This document shows positions 21,480 through 30,909 of a stretch of DNA of 62,989 bases, one piece after another. The first letter of the stretch is position 1. Every line of letters starts with the position of its first letter. The stretch comes from an uncultured Pelagibacteraceae bacterium (GTDB taxonomy: Bacteria > Pseudomonadota > Alphaproteobacteria > Pelagibacterales > Pelagibacteraceae): contig CACJRE010000003.1 in the NCBI GenBank assembly GCA_902595745.1, positions 1 through 62,989 of the forward strand, in the 5' to 3' direction. A program made the position numbers and the translations under genes. The notes beneath the pieces are model-generated. The model was not told the origin of the DNA. It saw only the letters and a program-made list of their open reading frames with translations, and searched no databases.

Positions 21480-22106
21480 ATGAATCAAAAAAACTCACTT
21501 GGCCTTAATAATTGTTTCCTAGATCTAGATGATCCAATTGAATTATTTAAAGTGTGGATGGATGAAGCAAAAAAATCTGAACCTAATGATCCAAATGCTC
21601 TTTCACTAGCTACATCTAACAAAGATAATCTACCCTCGGTCAGAATGGTTCTATTAAAAGAGTTTAGTCAAAAAGGTTTTGTATTTTATACTAATTTAAA
21701 TAGCCAAAAAGGAAATGAGCTTAAAGAAAATCCAAATGCTGCAATGTGTTTCCATTGGAAAAGTCTTTTAAGACAAATAAGGATTAGTGGAAAAATAACT
21801 CAAGTAGAGGATAATGTAGCTGATCAATATTACAATTCAAGAGGATATGACAGTAGAATAGGAGCTTGGGCATCTAAACAAAGTAAAGAATTAAAAAATA
21901 GAGATGAACTTGAAAACTCAATTAAAGAGTTTAAAAAAAAATTTAAAGATAAAAACAATGTACCAAGACCTGACCATTGGTCTGGTTGGAATTTGTCACC
22001 AATAAGAATTGAATTTTGGCTGGATGGTGACAGCAGAATTCATGAAAGATTAAATTACACTATTGATAAAAGTGGTAATTGGATAAAAACTTTACTAAGC
22101 CCTTAA
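21480..22106 (+). CDS. pdxH: Pyridoxamine 5'-phosphate oxidase
   Basis: FMN enzyme making pyridoxal 5'-phosphate (208 aa, normal length). Typical blocks are SVRMVLLKEFSQKGFVFYTN, CFHWKSLLRQIRISGK, and the C-terminal RPDHWSGWNLSPIRIEFW followed by RIHERL. Its last 4 bp overlap the end of the convergent prenyl synthase gene. Confidence 0.96.
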   Translation: MNQKNSLGLNNCFLDLDDPIELFKVWMDEAKKSEPNDPNALSLATSNKDNLPSVRMVLLKEFSQKGFVFYTNLNSQKGNELKENPNAAMCFHWKSLLRQIRISGKITQVEDNVADQYYNSRGYDSRIGAWASKQSKELKNRDELENSIKEFKKKFKDKNNVPRPDHWSGWNLSPIRIEFWLDGDSRIHERLNYTIDKSGNWIKTLLSP

Positions 22107-23116
22107 AAATTTCTGGCTAAACTAAATGAAGTGAGGTCTTTAAGAATTGTTTTTTCTTTTGAGTCTTTAAATACTGTAAGCGAGTTAGAAGCAAGATTGA
22201 TGTAATGTTGAGCTTTTTGATAGCATTCATTTATAATCTCATACTTTTTAATCAAAATAATTATTTTGTTAAAGTCATCTTTTTCTCTTGAGTCTTTTTT
22301 AAAAAATTCTGTTAATATTTTTTTTTCATCGGTATCGATTTTTTGAAATAGTAAAATTATAGGTAAAGTAATCTTACCTTCAAAAAAATCTTGACCTATT
22401 TTTTTACCAAATAATTTTAAATCTGAATTGTAATCTAAAGTATCATCAGCAATTTGGAAAGTTAATCCAAGATTTCTTCCATAGAACTCAAGAGCATCTT
22501 TTTCTTTAGAGTCAACGTCTGATAAAATTGCACCTACTTTTGTTGCGGCTGCAAAAAGTTCAGCAGTTTTTGCTGATATGATTTTAAGGTAAGTTTCTTC
22601 AAGCATATCAACTTCACCTTTGTGTTGAAGTTGTAAAACTTCACCCTGTGCAATTTTTGAGGAAGTCGATGATAATAATTTTAAAACCTCTAAATTGCCA
22701 TCTTCTACCATCATTTCAAAACATCGACTTAATAAATAATCTCCAATTAAAACTGATGAATGATTATCCCAAACTTTGTTTAACGTTTCTTTACCTCTTC
22801 TGATAGTGCCTTCATCAATTACATCGTCGTGCATTAAAGTTGCACTATGAATTAATTCTACACATGCCGCTAAGTTAATATCTCTTGAGCCTTTGGAATA
22901 ACCACACAGTTTTGCAGATCCAAGAGTTAATAGGGCCCTTAGTCTTTTTCCACCACTTTGAATATGGTAATCAGTCATTTTCTGAACCAATCCGACATCA
23001 CTTGCTAATTTTGATTTTATTTTTTCTTCGGTAAGAATTAGTTTGTCTTCAACTGAATCTTTGAGATGAAAGTAAGAGTTGTTTATTTGATTTTTAAGCT
23101 GGACTACAGTTCCCAT
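22103..23116 (-). CDS. ispB: Long-chain polyprenyl diphosphate synthase (IspB type)
   Basis: A 337-aa trans-prenyltransferase with first motif LMHDDVIDEGTIRRG and second motif QIADDTLDYNSD. The DDxxD form without the two-residue insertion and the overall length fit the long-chain (octa- to deca-prenyl) class that provides the ubiquinone side chain, distinct from the IspA-like enzyme at 17.6 kb. It is alone on the minus strand, convergent with pdxH and divergent from the S49 peptidase gene. Confidence 0.9.
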   Translation of the reverse strand: MGTVVQLKNQINNSYFHLKDSVEDKLILTEEKIKSKLASDVGLVQKMTDYHIQSGGKRLRALLTLGSAKLCGYSKGSRDINLAACVELIHSATLMHDDVIDEGTIRRGKETLNKVWDNHSSVLIGDYLLSRCFEMMVEDGNLEVLKLLSSTSSKIAQGEVLQLQHKGEVDMLEETYLKIISAKTAELFAAATKVGAILSDVDSKEKDALEFYGRNLGLTFQIADDTLDYNSDLKLFGKKIGQDFFEGKITLPIILLFQKIDTDEKKILTEFFKKDSREKDDFNKIIILIKKYEIINECYQKAQHYINLASNSLTVFKDSKEKTILKDLTSFSLARNF

Positions 23117-23162
23117 AATGATCTTAAATTAGTATATTTGTGTTTTATATATTACTTATCAA

Positions 23163-23190
23163 TTGACGCACCTAATTCTTCATTTATAAG
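23163..23190 (+). promoter_or_regulatory. Sigma-70-type promoter candidate before the S49 peptidase gene
   Basis: TTGACG (23163-23168), 16-bp spacer, TATAAG (23185-23190); each box matches five of six consensus bases. It predicts a start near 23197 and a leader of about 34 nt holding AAGGA (23220-23224) before the ATG at 23231. This is the best promoter match noticed in the window and would drive the peptidase-glyQ-glyS-ppdK run. Confidence 0.5.
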
Positions 23191-23230
23191 TAATTAAAAT
23201 ATTCAATAAATAATTCTATAAGGAATAATA

Positions 23231-24037
23231 ATGTTCTCTTTTTTTAAAAAGAAAAAGACCGTAGCTCATATAAAATTGAATGGAGTGATCGGAAATGCTG
23301 GAAAATTTAAACAAGGTATTGATTTTGCTGGTCAGGAAGAACTTATTAAAAAGGCTTTTTCACTAAAAAAAACCTCTTGTGTAGCTATAACTGTAAACTC
23401 ACCAGGTGGATCACCAGTTCAATCGCATATGATTTATAATTTTATAAGACAGGAAGCCAAAAATAACAAAAAAAAGGTAATTGTATTTGCTGAAGATGTT
23501 GCTGCATCAGGTGGATATTTAATTTCATGTGCTGGAGATGAAATTTATGCAAATTCAAGCTCAATTATTGGCTCTATAGGAGTCATATACTCTTCATTTG
23601 GTTTTACTGAGTTAATAAAAAAAATTGGTGTTGAAAGAAGAGTTCACACGGCTGGAAAAAACAAAAGTACTTTAGACCCTTTTTTAGAAGAAAAAAACGA
23701 GGACATAGAAAGATTAAAAAATATCCAGTTAGATTTACACAAAGATTTTATTAATGTGGTAGAAAAAAGTAGAGGATCTAAATTAAATAAATCAGAAGTC
23801 GAACTTTTTTCTGGAGAGTTTTGGTCGGGAAGTAAAGCAAAAGAATTAGGTTTAATAGATGGAATAGGAGATGCTCATCAAGTTCTCAAAGAAAAATTTG
23901 GAAATGATGTAGTTGTCAAAAAATTTGAAAAATCTAGAGGTTGGTTAAGTCAAAAACTTTCTTCATCTAATAATCAGGTAGATCAGTTAGCCAATATTCT
24001 AGACGAAAGGTCAATCTGGCAAAGATATGGTTTCTAA
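23231..24037 (+). CDS. S49 family serine peptidase (SohB/SppA-like)
   Basis: A 268-aa protein of the signal-peptide-peptidase class. It has [12 protein letters not shown], then the nucleophile in [20 protein letters not shown] (Ser93) and the probable general base Lys145 in [11 protein letters not shown], the Ser/Lys pair of the family. No obvious N-terminal transmembrane helix is seen, so it may be a short cytoplasmic or peripheral form. It overlaps glyQ by 11 bp, so it is translated with the glycyl-tRNA synthetase genes, a linkage found in other alphaproteobacteria. Confidence 0.9.
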   Translation: MFSFFKKKKTVAHIKLNGVIGNAGKFKQGIDFAGQEELIKKAFSLKKTSCVAITVNSPGGSPVQSHMIYNFIRQEAKNNKKKVIVFAEDVAASGGYLISCAGDEIYANSSSIIGSIGVIYSSFGFTELIKKIGVERRVHTAGKNKSTLDPFLEEKNEDIERLKNIQLDLHKDFINVVEKSRGSKLNKSEVELFSGEFWSGSKAKELGLIDGIGDAHQVLKEKFGNDVVVKKFEKSRGWLSQKLSSSNNQVDQLANILDERSIWQRYGF

Positions 24038-24908
24038 ATTAAAAAAACCAAAACAACAATTTCAATCATTTCAAGATACAATTCTTAATCTTCAAAAATT
24101 TTGGAGCAAAAAAGGATGTATCGTTCTTCAACCTTATGACATGGAAGTAGGTGCTGGAACATTTCATCCTGCAACCACTCTTAGATCGCTTGGACCAAAA
24201 CATTGGAAAGCTGCTTATGTTCAACCATCAAGAAGACCAACAGATGGAAGATATGGCGACAATCCAAATAGATTACAACATTATTATCAATTTCAAGTTT
24301 TGATAAAACCTTCACCTGATAATATAAAAAAATTATATTTAAATAGTTTGTCAGTGATTGGTATTGATCATAATGAGCATGATATCAGGTTTGTGGAAGA
24401 TGATTGGGAAAGTCCAACACTTGGTGCGGCAGGCTTAGGTTGGGAAGTTTGGTGTGATGGTATGGAAATTACACAATTCACTTATTTTCAACAGATGGCA
24501 GGGTATGAATGCAAACCTGTTTCAGTAGAAATTACATATGGATTAGAGAGAATATGCATGTTTACCCAACAACAAAAAAATGTTTATGATTTAATATGGA
24601 ATGATGAAGGAATAAAATATCACGACGTTTTTCATCAAGCAGAAAAAGAATTTTCAGCATATAACTTTGAGCATGCAAATGTTGAAAGTTTATTAAAAAT
24701 GTTTGATATGATTGAACAAGAAGCTAAATCACTTGTAGAAAAAAAGATATCATTACCAGCATATGATCAATGTTTAAAAGCAAGTCACATATTTAATATT
24801 TTAGATGCCAGAGGGGCTATAAGTGTTGCTCAAAGAGCGGGGTATATCGGAAGAATAAGAGATATTACAAAAGCTGCAGCGGGTGTTTGGTTAGATAGTC
24901 AAATCTAA
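24027..24908 (+). CDS. glyQ: Glycyl-tRNA synthetase alpha subunit
   Basis: Catalytic subunit of the bacterial alpha2beta2 GlyRS (293 aa). Family-typical stretches include [54 protein letters not shown] and [18 protein letters not shown]. It abuts glyS, which begins at the next base after its stop. Confidence 0.98.
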   Translation: MVSKLKKPKQQFQSFQDTILNLQKFWSKKGCIVLQPYDMEVGAGTFHPATTLRSLGPKHWKAAYVQPSRRPTDGRYGDNPNRLQHYYQFQVLIKPSPDNIKKLYLNSLSVIGIDHNEHDIRFVEDDWESPTLGAAGLGWEVWCDGMEITQFTYFQQMAGYECKPVSVEITYGLERICMFTQQQKNVYDLIWNDEGIKYHDVFHQAEKEFSAYNFEHANVESLLKMFDMIEQEAKSLVEKKISLPAYDQCLKASHIFNILDARGAISVAQRAGYIGRIRDITKAAAGVWLDSQI

Positions 24909-26978
24909 ATGTCAGAATTTTTTTTAGAATTGTTTAGTGAGGAAATACCGTCATCTCTTCAAAAGAATTTAAGAGAAGACCTGTTAAATAGTTTTACAAA
25001 AGTGTTTAATGAAAAAGCTATTTCATTTAAAAAAAACTCATCATTTTCAACTCCAAATAGATTAGTTGTATTATTTGAGGGTTTACAAAAAAAGATATTA
25101 TTAAAATCTGAGGAAATAAAAGGTCCAAATGTAAAAGCCCCGGAAATCGCATTAGAAGGTTTTATTAGATCAAATAATATAGTTAAAAAAGATCTTATTA
25201 AAAAAAAATTAGATAAAGGTGAATTTTATTTTTTTAAAACAAAATCAAAAAAACTTAGTACCCAAGATCTATTAGAAGAGTTAATTCCACAAATATTAAA
25301 TAAAATTCAATGGAAAAAATCAATGAGATGGAGTGATTTTGATTTAAGTTGGGGAAGGCCATTAAAATCAATTTTAGCAATATTTGATAAAAAAAAGTTA
25401 ACTTTTAATTTTCATCATTTAACCTCTTCAAATTCTACATTTATAGATAAAGAGTTTGAGGAGAAGAAAAAAATATTCATTGATTTTAAAGATTATAATA
25501 ATTTTTTTAAAAAAATGAACATTACCATAGATCATAATTTAAGAAAAAATTTTATAGAAAAAAAATTAGATGAAATTTCAAACAAAAAAAACATAAAAAT
25601 TGAAAATAATCCTAAATTAATTGACGAAGTTGTTGATCTAACAGATCAACCCAATGTTATACTCTGTGAATTTGATAGAAAGTTTCTCAATATTCCTAAA
25701 GAAATTTTGATAATTACAATGCAACATCATCAAAAATATTTTCCAACTTTTGATAAAAAGGGAAATATTACAAATGAATTTCTAGTCGTTACGAATAAGA
25801 AAGATATAAACGGACTAATAAAACTTGGAAATGAAAGAGTTGTTGAAGCTAGATTAAATGATGCGGAGTTTTTTTGGAAGAAAGATAAATCACAAAATTT
25901 AGTCAAAAAAGTTTCAGTGCTTAAATCCATGAATTATTTCAAAGGGCTTGGAACATATTTCGATAAGGTTCAACGAATGAGAAAACTAGGTGGAATGCTT
26001 TCTGATGAATTATTAATTAGTAAAGATAAAGTTGAATTAACTGCATCTATCTGCAAAGTAGATCTAGTTTCAGAACTTGTAGGAGAATTTCCAGAACTGC
26101 AAGGTGTTATGGGAGGTTACTTTGCAGAAGCCCAGGGATTTGAGAAAGATGTTTCTAAAGCTATTAGTGAACAATATTTGCCAGCTGGATTAAATTCAAA
26201 AGTGCCTAAAAAGCCATATAGTGTAGCACTATCTCTAGCTGATAAAATAGATACACTTGTTGGTTTCTTTGGAATAAATCAAAAGCCAACAAGTTCAAAA
26301 GATCCATTTGCTCTAAGAAGATTAGCTTTAGGAATAGTCAAGACAATAGTCGAAAATAAAAAAGATTTCAAATTAAGAGACTTAATTAATTATTCAGCTG
26401 GATTGTATTTTGATCAAGGTTTTGAATTTGAAAATAAATCTTTACAGAAAGAATTAGAGAATTTTTTAATGGATAGGTTGAAATTTTACATGAAAGAAGA
26501 AAAAATTCGTAATGATATTATCTCAGCCTCTACAAGCTTTCTTAATTTAGATCAATCTGTGATTATTTTTGGTAAGGCTAAAAGTTTAAATAAGTTGATA
26601 GATAAACCTATTGGAATAGATGTTGTTTCAAGTTTTAAACGAGCATCAAGTATATTAGAAAGTGAGTTAAAAGATAAAAAACTAGAATTATCAAATACAA
26701 CTGATCCTGGTATTTTCAAAACTGAGTTTGAGAAAAATTTATATAAAAAGATTGTTGAATTAAAAAAATACTTTCAAAATATTAATAAAGACGAGGATTT
26801 TAATCTAACTATTAACAATTTGGCTGAGTCCAAAAAAGTAATTTTTGATTTTTTTGATAATGTCATAGTTAACGAGGACGACATCACAATTAAAAAAAAC
26901 AGACTGGAACTAATTCAAATGTTATGTAAAACGTTTGATTATTATGTTAATTTTTCTCTAATCGATTCCCGTCAATGA
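24909..26978 (+). CDS. glyS: Glycyl-tRNA synthetase beta subunit
   Basis: tRNA-binding subunit of heterotetrameric GlyRS (689 aa). Characteristic elements are the N-terminal FFLELFSEEIPS, the MQHHQKYFPTF block, ARLNDAEFFWKKD, and ADKIDTLVGFFGI with PTSSKDPFALRRLALGI. It starts immediately after glyQ and overlaps ppdK by 4 bp. Confidence 0.98.
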   Translation: MSEFFLELFSEEIPSSLQKNLREDLLNSFTKVFNEKAISFKKNSSFSTPNRLVVLFEGLQKKILLKSEEIKGPNVKAPEIALEGFIRSNNIVKKDLIKKKLDKGEFYFFKTKSKKLSTQDLLEELIPQILNKIQWKKSMRWSDFDLSWGRPLKSILAIFDKKKLTFNFHHLTSSNSTFIDKEFEEKKKIFIDFKDYNNFFKKMNITIDHNLRKNFIEKKLDEISNKKNIKIENNPKLIDEVVDLTDQPNVILCEFDRKFLNIPKEILIITMQHHQKYFPTFDKKGNITNEFLVVTNKKDINGLIKLGNERVVEARLNDAEFFWKKDKSQNLVKKVSVLKSMNYFKGLGTYFDKVQRMRKLGGMLSDELLISKDKVELTASICKVDLVSELVGEFPELQGVMGGYFAEAQGFEKDVSKAISEQYLPAGLNSKVPKKPYSVALSLADKIDTLVGFFGINQKPTSSKDPFALRRLALGIVKTIVENKKDFKLRDLINYSAGLYFDQGFEFENKSLQKELENFLMDRLKFYMKEEKIRNDIISASTSFLNLDQSVIIFGKAKSLNKLIDKPIGIDVVSSFKRASSILESELKDKKLELSNTTDPGIFKTEFEKNLYKKIVELKKYFQNINKDEDFNLTINNLAESKKVIFDFFDNVIVNEDDITIKKNRLELIQMLCKTFDYYVNFSLIDSRQ

Positions 26979-29632
26979 ATAAACTAATCTTAAATTTTAA
27001 ATCTAAAGAAAGTAAAAAAATTAAAGAACCTAAAAATTTTTTAGGTGGAAAAGGTGCAAATTTATCTGAAATGGGAAGAATGGGCCTACCTGTTCCGCCA
27101 GGATTTACAATCTCTACAAAGGTTTGTGAACTTTTTTATAAGGATAAAAAAAAATTGAATAAAAATTTAGTAATACAAATCAAAAAAGAGTTAAAAATTA
27201 TTGAAAAAGATGTAGGTAAAAAATTTGGTGATTTAAAAAACCCTTTACTACTCTCAGTAAGATCAGGAGCAAGAGTGTCTATGCCAGGAATGATGGATAC
27301 AATATTAAATCTTGGTTTAAACGATAAGACGGTAAATGCCTTAGCCCAAAAAACTTCAAACGGAAGATTTGCTAAAGATAGCTACAGAAGATTTATTCAA
27401 ATGTATGGCAATGTAGTGATGGGAGTCGAAGGCTATCATTTTGAAGAATTAATTGAAAATTACAAACTTACAAAAGGTGTTCTCTTAGATACAGATCTAG
27501 ATGAAAATGATTGGAACGGATTGATAGAAGATTTTAAAAGAACTGTTAAAGAAAAAACAAAAAAAGATTTTCCACAAGATGTTTATCAGCAATTATTTGG
27601 AGCAATAAGCGCAGTATTTTTATCTTGGGAAAGCAATAGAGCAAAAGTTTATAGAAAACTAAATCAAATTCCTGCTGAATGGGGCACAGCAGTAAATGTG
27701 CAATCAATGGTATTTGGTAATATGGGCGAGGATTGTGCGACAGGAGTGGTATTTACAAGAAACCCTTCAGATGGACTAAATGAAATTTATGGTGAATATT
27801 TAATTAATGCTCAAGGCGAAGATGTTGTGGCGGGAACTAGAACACCGCAATACATAACTAAAAAGGCAAGATTACAAGCTAAAGTGAAAGCTCCATCAAT
27901 GGAAGAAGTTATGCCAAACGTTTACAAACAACTTCACAAAATTCTAAAGAAATTAGAGAAACATTATAAAGATATGCAAGATGTTGAATTCACTGTTGAG
28001 AATAAAAAACTATGGATGCTTCAAACTAGATCAGGAAAAAGAACAGCTAAATCAGCAGTAAAGATCGCAGTTGATATGGTAAAAGAGAAATTAATTTCAA
28101 AAAAAGAAGCTGTTTTAAGAATTGATCCTAATTCTCTAGATACATTACTTCATCCAACCTTAGATGAGAAAAGCTCAATTAATGTTATAGCTAATGGTTT
28201 GCCAGCTTCTCCGGGTGCAGCTAGCGGAAAAGTTGTTTTCACCTCTGAAGAGGCCGAAAGATTAACTGGAATGATGCAGGATACAATTTTAGTGAGAGTG
28301 GAAACATCACCAGAAGATATTCAAGGGATGCATGCAGCTAAAGGAATTTTAACTGCAAGAGGAGGCATGACAAGTCACGCAGCTGTTGTCGCAAGAGGAA
28401 TGGGAAGACCTTGTGTTTCTGGTTCTAGTGAAATTGACATTAATTACGAAAATAAATCATTTAAAACTGCATCTAAAGAAATAAAAGAAGGTGAAGTTAT
28501 AACGATTGATGGATCTACTGGTAGAATTATAGAAGGAAGCGTTTCAACTGTGAAACCTGAAATTTCAGGGGATTTTTCAAAATTAATGTCATGGGCAGAT
28601 AGTTTTAGAAAATTAAATATCAGAACTAATTCAGAAACACCTAAAGATACCAAAATAGCAAAAGATTTTGGAGCAGAAGGCATAGGTCTTTGCAGAACTG
28701 AACATATGTTTTTTGATGAAGAGAGAATTTTATCTGTTCGAGAAATGATTTTGTCTAAAACTAAAGAAGATAGAGCAAAAGCACTTGAAAAACTTTTACC
28801 TCACCAAAAAAAAGATTTTGTAGAAATTTTTAAAATTATGAATGGTCTGCCAGTTACAGTCAGATTGTTAGATCCTCCTCTTCATGAATTTCTACCAAGA
28901 ACAAGTAGAGAAATTAATGAAGTTGCAAATGTAGTAGGACTATCAACTAAAGAAGTTGAGACTAGAATTGATGAATTACATGAACAAAATCCCATGTTAG
29001 GCCATAGAGGCTGTAGGCTGGGAATATCCTTTCCAGAGATTTATGAAATGCAAAGTAGAGCTATTTTTGAAGCATTAGCCGAACTTAAAAAGAAAAAAAT
29101 TAAATCAGCTTTTCCAGAGATTATGATTCCATTAGTCTCTACAGAAACTGAAATTAAGATAATGAAGGATTTAGTGATAAATATTGCAAGCGAGGTGCAA
29201 AAACTAAATAAAATTAAAATTGAATTTATGGTTGGCACGATGATTGAGCTGCCTAGGGCTGCAATAAAAGCTAAAGAAATTGCAAAACATGCAGAATTTT
29301 TTAGTTTTGGAACTAATGATTTAACACAAACAACATTTGGAATTAGTAGAGATGACAGTGGTAAGTTTTTAAATGACTATCTAGACAACAAAATATTTTC
29401 AATTGATCCATTCGTATCTATTGATGATGGAGTTGCAGACTTAGTTGAAATTGCAGTTGACAAAGGTAAAAGTCAAAATAAAAAATTGAAACTTGGAATC
29501 TGTGGTGAACATGGTGGAGATCCAAAAAGTATTGAGTTTTGCTCTAAAGCAGGTTTGAATTATGTTTCTTGCTCACCCTATAGAGTTCCAATAGCAAGAT
29601 TAGCAGCTGCTCAAGCTGAATTAAAAAAATAA
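26975..29632 (+). CDS. ppdK: Pyruvate, phosphate dikinase
   Basis: Interconverts pyruvate + ATP + Pi and phosphoenolpyruvate + AMP + PPi (885 aa, standard length). The order is the ATP-grasp nucleotide domain (FLGGKGANLSEMGRMGLPVPPGF at about 23-45), the swivelling phospho-His domain with GGMTSHAAVVARGMGRPC (His468), and the C-terminal PEP/pyruvate TIM barrel. It replaces pyruvate kinase or PEP synthase in many SAR11 and other alphaproteobacteria (family knowledge). The glyS-ppdK overlap is ATGA. Confidence 0.97.
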   Translation: MNKLILNFKSKESKKIKEPKNFLGGKGANLSEMGRMGLPVPPGFTISTKVCELFYKDKKKLNKNLVIQIKKELKIIEKDVGKKFGDLKNPLLLSVRSGARVSMPGMMDTILNLGLNDKTVNALAQKTSNGRFAKDSYRRFIQMYGNVVMGVEGYHFEELIENYKLTKGVLLDTDLDENDWNGLIEDFKRTVKEKTKKDFPQDVYQQLFGAISAVFLSWESNRAKVYRKLNQIPAEWGTAVNVQSMVFGNMGEDCATGVVFTRNPSDGLNEIYGEYLINAQGEDVVAGTRTPQYITKKARLQAKVKAPSMEEVMPNVYKQLHKILKKLEKHYKDMQDVEFTVENKKLWMLQTRSGKRTAKSAVKIAVDMVKEKLISKKEAVLRIDPNSLDTLLHPTLDEKSSINVIANGLPASPGAASGKVVFTSEEAERLTGMMQDTILVRVETSPEDIQGMHAAKGILTARGGMTSHAAVVARGMGRPCVSGSSEIDINYENKSFKTASKEIKEGEVITIDGSTGRIIEGSVSTVKPEISGDFSKLMSWADSFRKLNIRTNSETPKDTKIAKDFGAEGIGLCRTEHMFFDEERILSVREMILSKTKEDRAKALEKLLPHQKKDFVEIFKIMNGLPVTVRLLDPPLHEFLPRTSREINEVANVVGLSTKEVETRIDELHEQNPMLGHRGCRLGISFPEIYEMQSRAIFEALAELKKKKIKSAFPEIMIPLVSTETEIKIMKDLVINIASEVQKLNKIKIEFMVGTMIELPRAAIKAKEIAKHAEFFSFGTNDLTQTTFGISRDDSGKFLNDYLDNKIFSIDPFVSIDDGVADLVEIAVDKGKSQNKKLKLGICGEHGGDPKSIEFCSKAGLNYVSCSPYRVPIARLAAAQAELKK

Positions 29633-29640
29633 CAAGTTAT
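29623..29640 (-). terminator. Weak terminator candidate downstream of the tmRNA
   Basis: Read on the minus strand: ATAA-CTTG-TTAT (29640-29629) followed by six more T (to 29623). The stem has only 4 A-U pairs closed by a CUUG tetraloop, so it is weak, but it is placed where the tmRNA transcript should end and overlaps the ppdK stop codon on the other strand. Confidence 0.3.
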
Positions 29641-29661
29641 ATAAACATTTTTTGTTTGTTA

Positions 29662-29919
29662 GGGGCGTTCTGTTGCCAGGTGCCCCAAACCCCGTCTACT
29701 TAATTAACAAAGTTAATTAGGCAGCAAGTGCGTAACTTTCGTTAGCAATTATAAATTAGCCCGTCACGGTGGAACAATCCCGAACGAAAGAATAGCCTTT
29801 AGACATCCGTCGAATCTAGTTCACCCCCATAAGTTGTAATGGTGGAGGTGGTGGGTACTGCCCCCACGTCCGCAATGGTTATTACGAAATTCGTTTATCG
29901 TCGTAGTTGGAAAACCAAC
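29662..29919 (-). ncRNA. ssrA: Transfer-messenger RNA, circularly permuted two-piece form
   Basis: Minus strand. The acceptor piece comes first (about 29919-29840): GCGGACG, T arm GTGGG-GGCAGTA-CCCAC (29867-29851), acceptor strand CACCTCC, discriminator A, and CCA ending at 29840. After only 11 nt (29839-29829) the coding piece begins at 29828 with GGGGGTGAACTAGATTCGACGG, whose first 7 nt pair with CACCTCC (one G-U). The tag frame GCT...GCC TAA (29746-29717) encodes ANESYALAA, a normal degradation tag. A G/C-rich segment ends near 29662 (GGGGC...GCCCC). tmRNA with SmpB rescues stalled ribosomes; the permuted order is the alphaproteobacterial type. Outer ends are approximate. Confidence 0.93.
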
Positions 29920-29925
29920 ATTATT

Positions 29926-29953
29926 AATATAAAAGGAAATACAACAGATTCAA
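29926..29953 (-). promoter_or_regulatory. Promoter candidate for the tmRNA
   Basis: On the minus strand, TTGAAT (29953-29948), 16-bp spacer, TATATT (29931-29926). It predicts a transcript start near 29919, exactly where a GTTGG-TTTT-CCAAC hairpin begins the acceptor-piece region. It lies within 40 bp upstream of the divergent thyX start. Confidence 0.45.
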
Positions 29954-29961
29954 TAACAATC

Positions 29962-30909
29962 ATGAAATTAACAAAAGAACAAGCTGACGAAATAAAAAAT
30001 CAACAAAGTCAAAGCAATCCTACAAAAAGAGTTACTGCTCCAGAACTTGAAAAGATACTGTATGAAGCAATCCCAGCTTTAGACCATGGTTTTGTAAGAG
30101 TAATTGATTACATGGGTGATGACACATCTATAGTCCAATCAGCTAGAGTTTCATACGGTAAAGGAACTAAGCAAGTTTCAACTGACAAAGGTTTAATTAA
30201 ATATCTAATGAGACATTGGCACAGCACACCGTTTGAAATGTGTGAAGTTAAATATCATATTAAGCTACCTATATTTATTGCTCGTCAATGGATTAGACAT
30301 AGAACTGCTAATGTGAATGAGTATTCTGCAAGGTACTCAATTTTAGATAAGGAATTTTATTTACCCTCACAGGATAATTTAGCTGCTCAATCTACAAGTA
30401 ACAGACAGGGAAGAGGTGATGTTTTAGAGGGAGAACAAGCTAAAGAAGTTTTAGAACTTTTGAAAAATGATGCTGAAAGAACGTATGATAACTATGAGAC
30501 AATGTTGAATGAAAGATTTGATGGTTCAACTATTGATGAAAATAAAAAAGGATTAGCAAGAGAACTTGCTAGAATGAATTTAACACTAAATACTTATACC
30601 CAGTGGTATTGGAAAACTGATTTGTTAAACTTAATGAATTTTTTAAGATTAAGAGCTGATAGCCATGCTCAATATGAAATAAGAGTTTATGCAGATATCA
30701 TGTTAGATACGGTTAAAAAATGGGTTCCAATAACTTATGATGCATTTATGGATTATAGAGTTGGTGGTACTGAAGTTTCAGCTAAAGGAAAAGCAATTAT
30801 TCAAAAACTTATCAAAGGTGAAAATGTTGATGTAGAAAGTTCTGGTCTTTCAAAAAGGGAATGGAACGAGTTAATGGTGGCTTTCGATCTTAAAGATAAG
30901 TTGATTTAA
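29962..30909 (+). CDS. thyX: Flavin-dependent thymidylate synthase ThyX
   Basis: Makes dTMP from dUMP using FAD and methylene-THF. The defining RHR-x7-S motif is present: [11 protein letters not shown], residues 112-122. The start at 29962 ([10 protein letters not shown]) gives 315 aa. A longer in-frame ORF from 29839 was rejected because its first 41 codons lie in the complementary strand of the tmRNA and give unconvincing protein. No thyA is seen in this window. The 3' end overlaps the convergent Mrp gene by 20 bp. Confidence 0.95.
   Translation: MKLTKEQADEIKNQQSQSNPTKRVTAPELEKILYEAIPALDHGFVRVIDYMGDDTSIVQSARVSYGKGTKQVSTDKGLIKYLMRHWHSTPFEMCEVKYHIKLPIFIARQWIRHRTANVNEYSARYSILDKEFYLPSQDNLAAQSTSNRQGRGDVLEGEQAKEVLELLKNDAERTYDNYETMLNERFDGSTIDENKKGLARELARMNLTLNTYTQWYWKTDLLNLMNFLRLRADSHAQYEIRVYADIMLDTVKKWVPITYDAFMDYRVGGTEVSAKGKAIIQKLIKGENVDVESSGLSKREWNELMVAFDLKDKLI

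Noticed and set aside
23117..23230. Glycine riboswitch before the glyQ-glyS region
   Set aside because: SAR11 is known to use glycine riboswitches, so the spacer was examined, but it is A/T-rich without the conserved aptamer core and only a promoter and ribosome site were found.
29839..29961. A 41-codon N-terminal extension of thyX in the same frame
   Set aside because: These bases are the complement of the tmRNA acceptor piece and its promoter. ThyX homologues start near [10 protein letters not shown], so the start was set at 29962.
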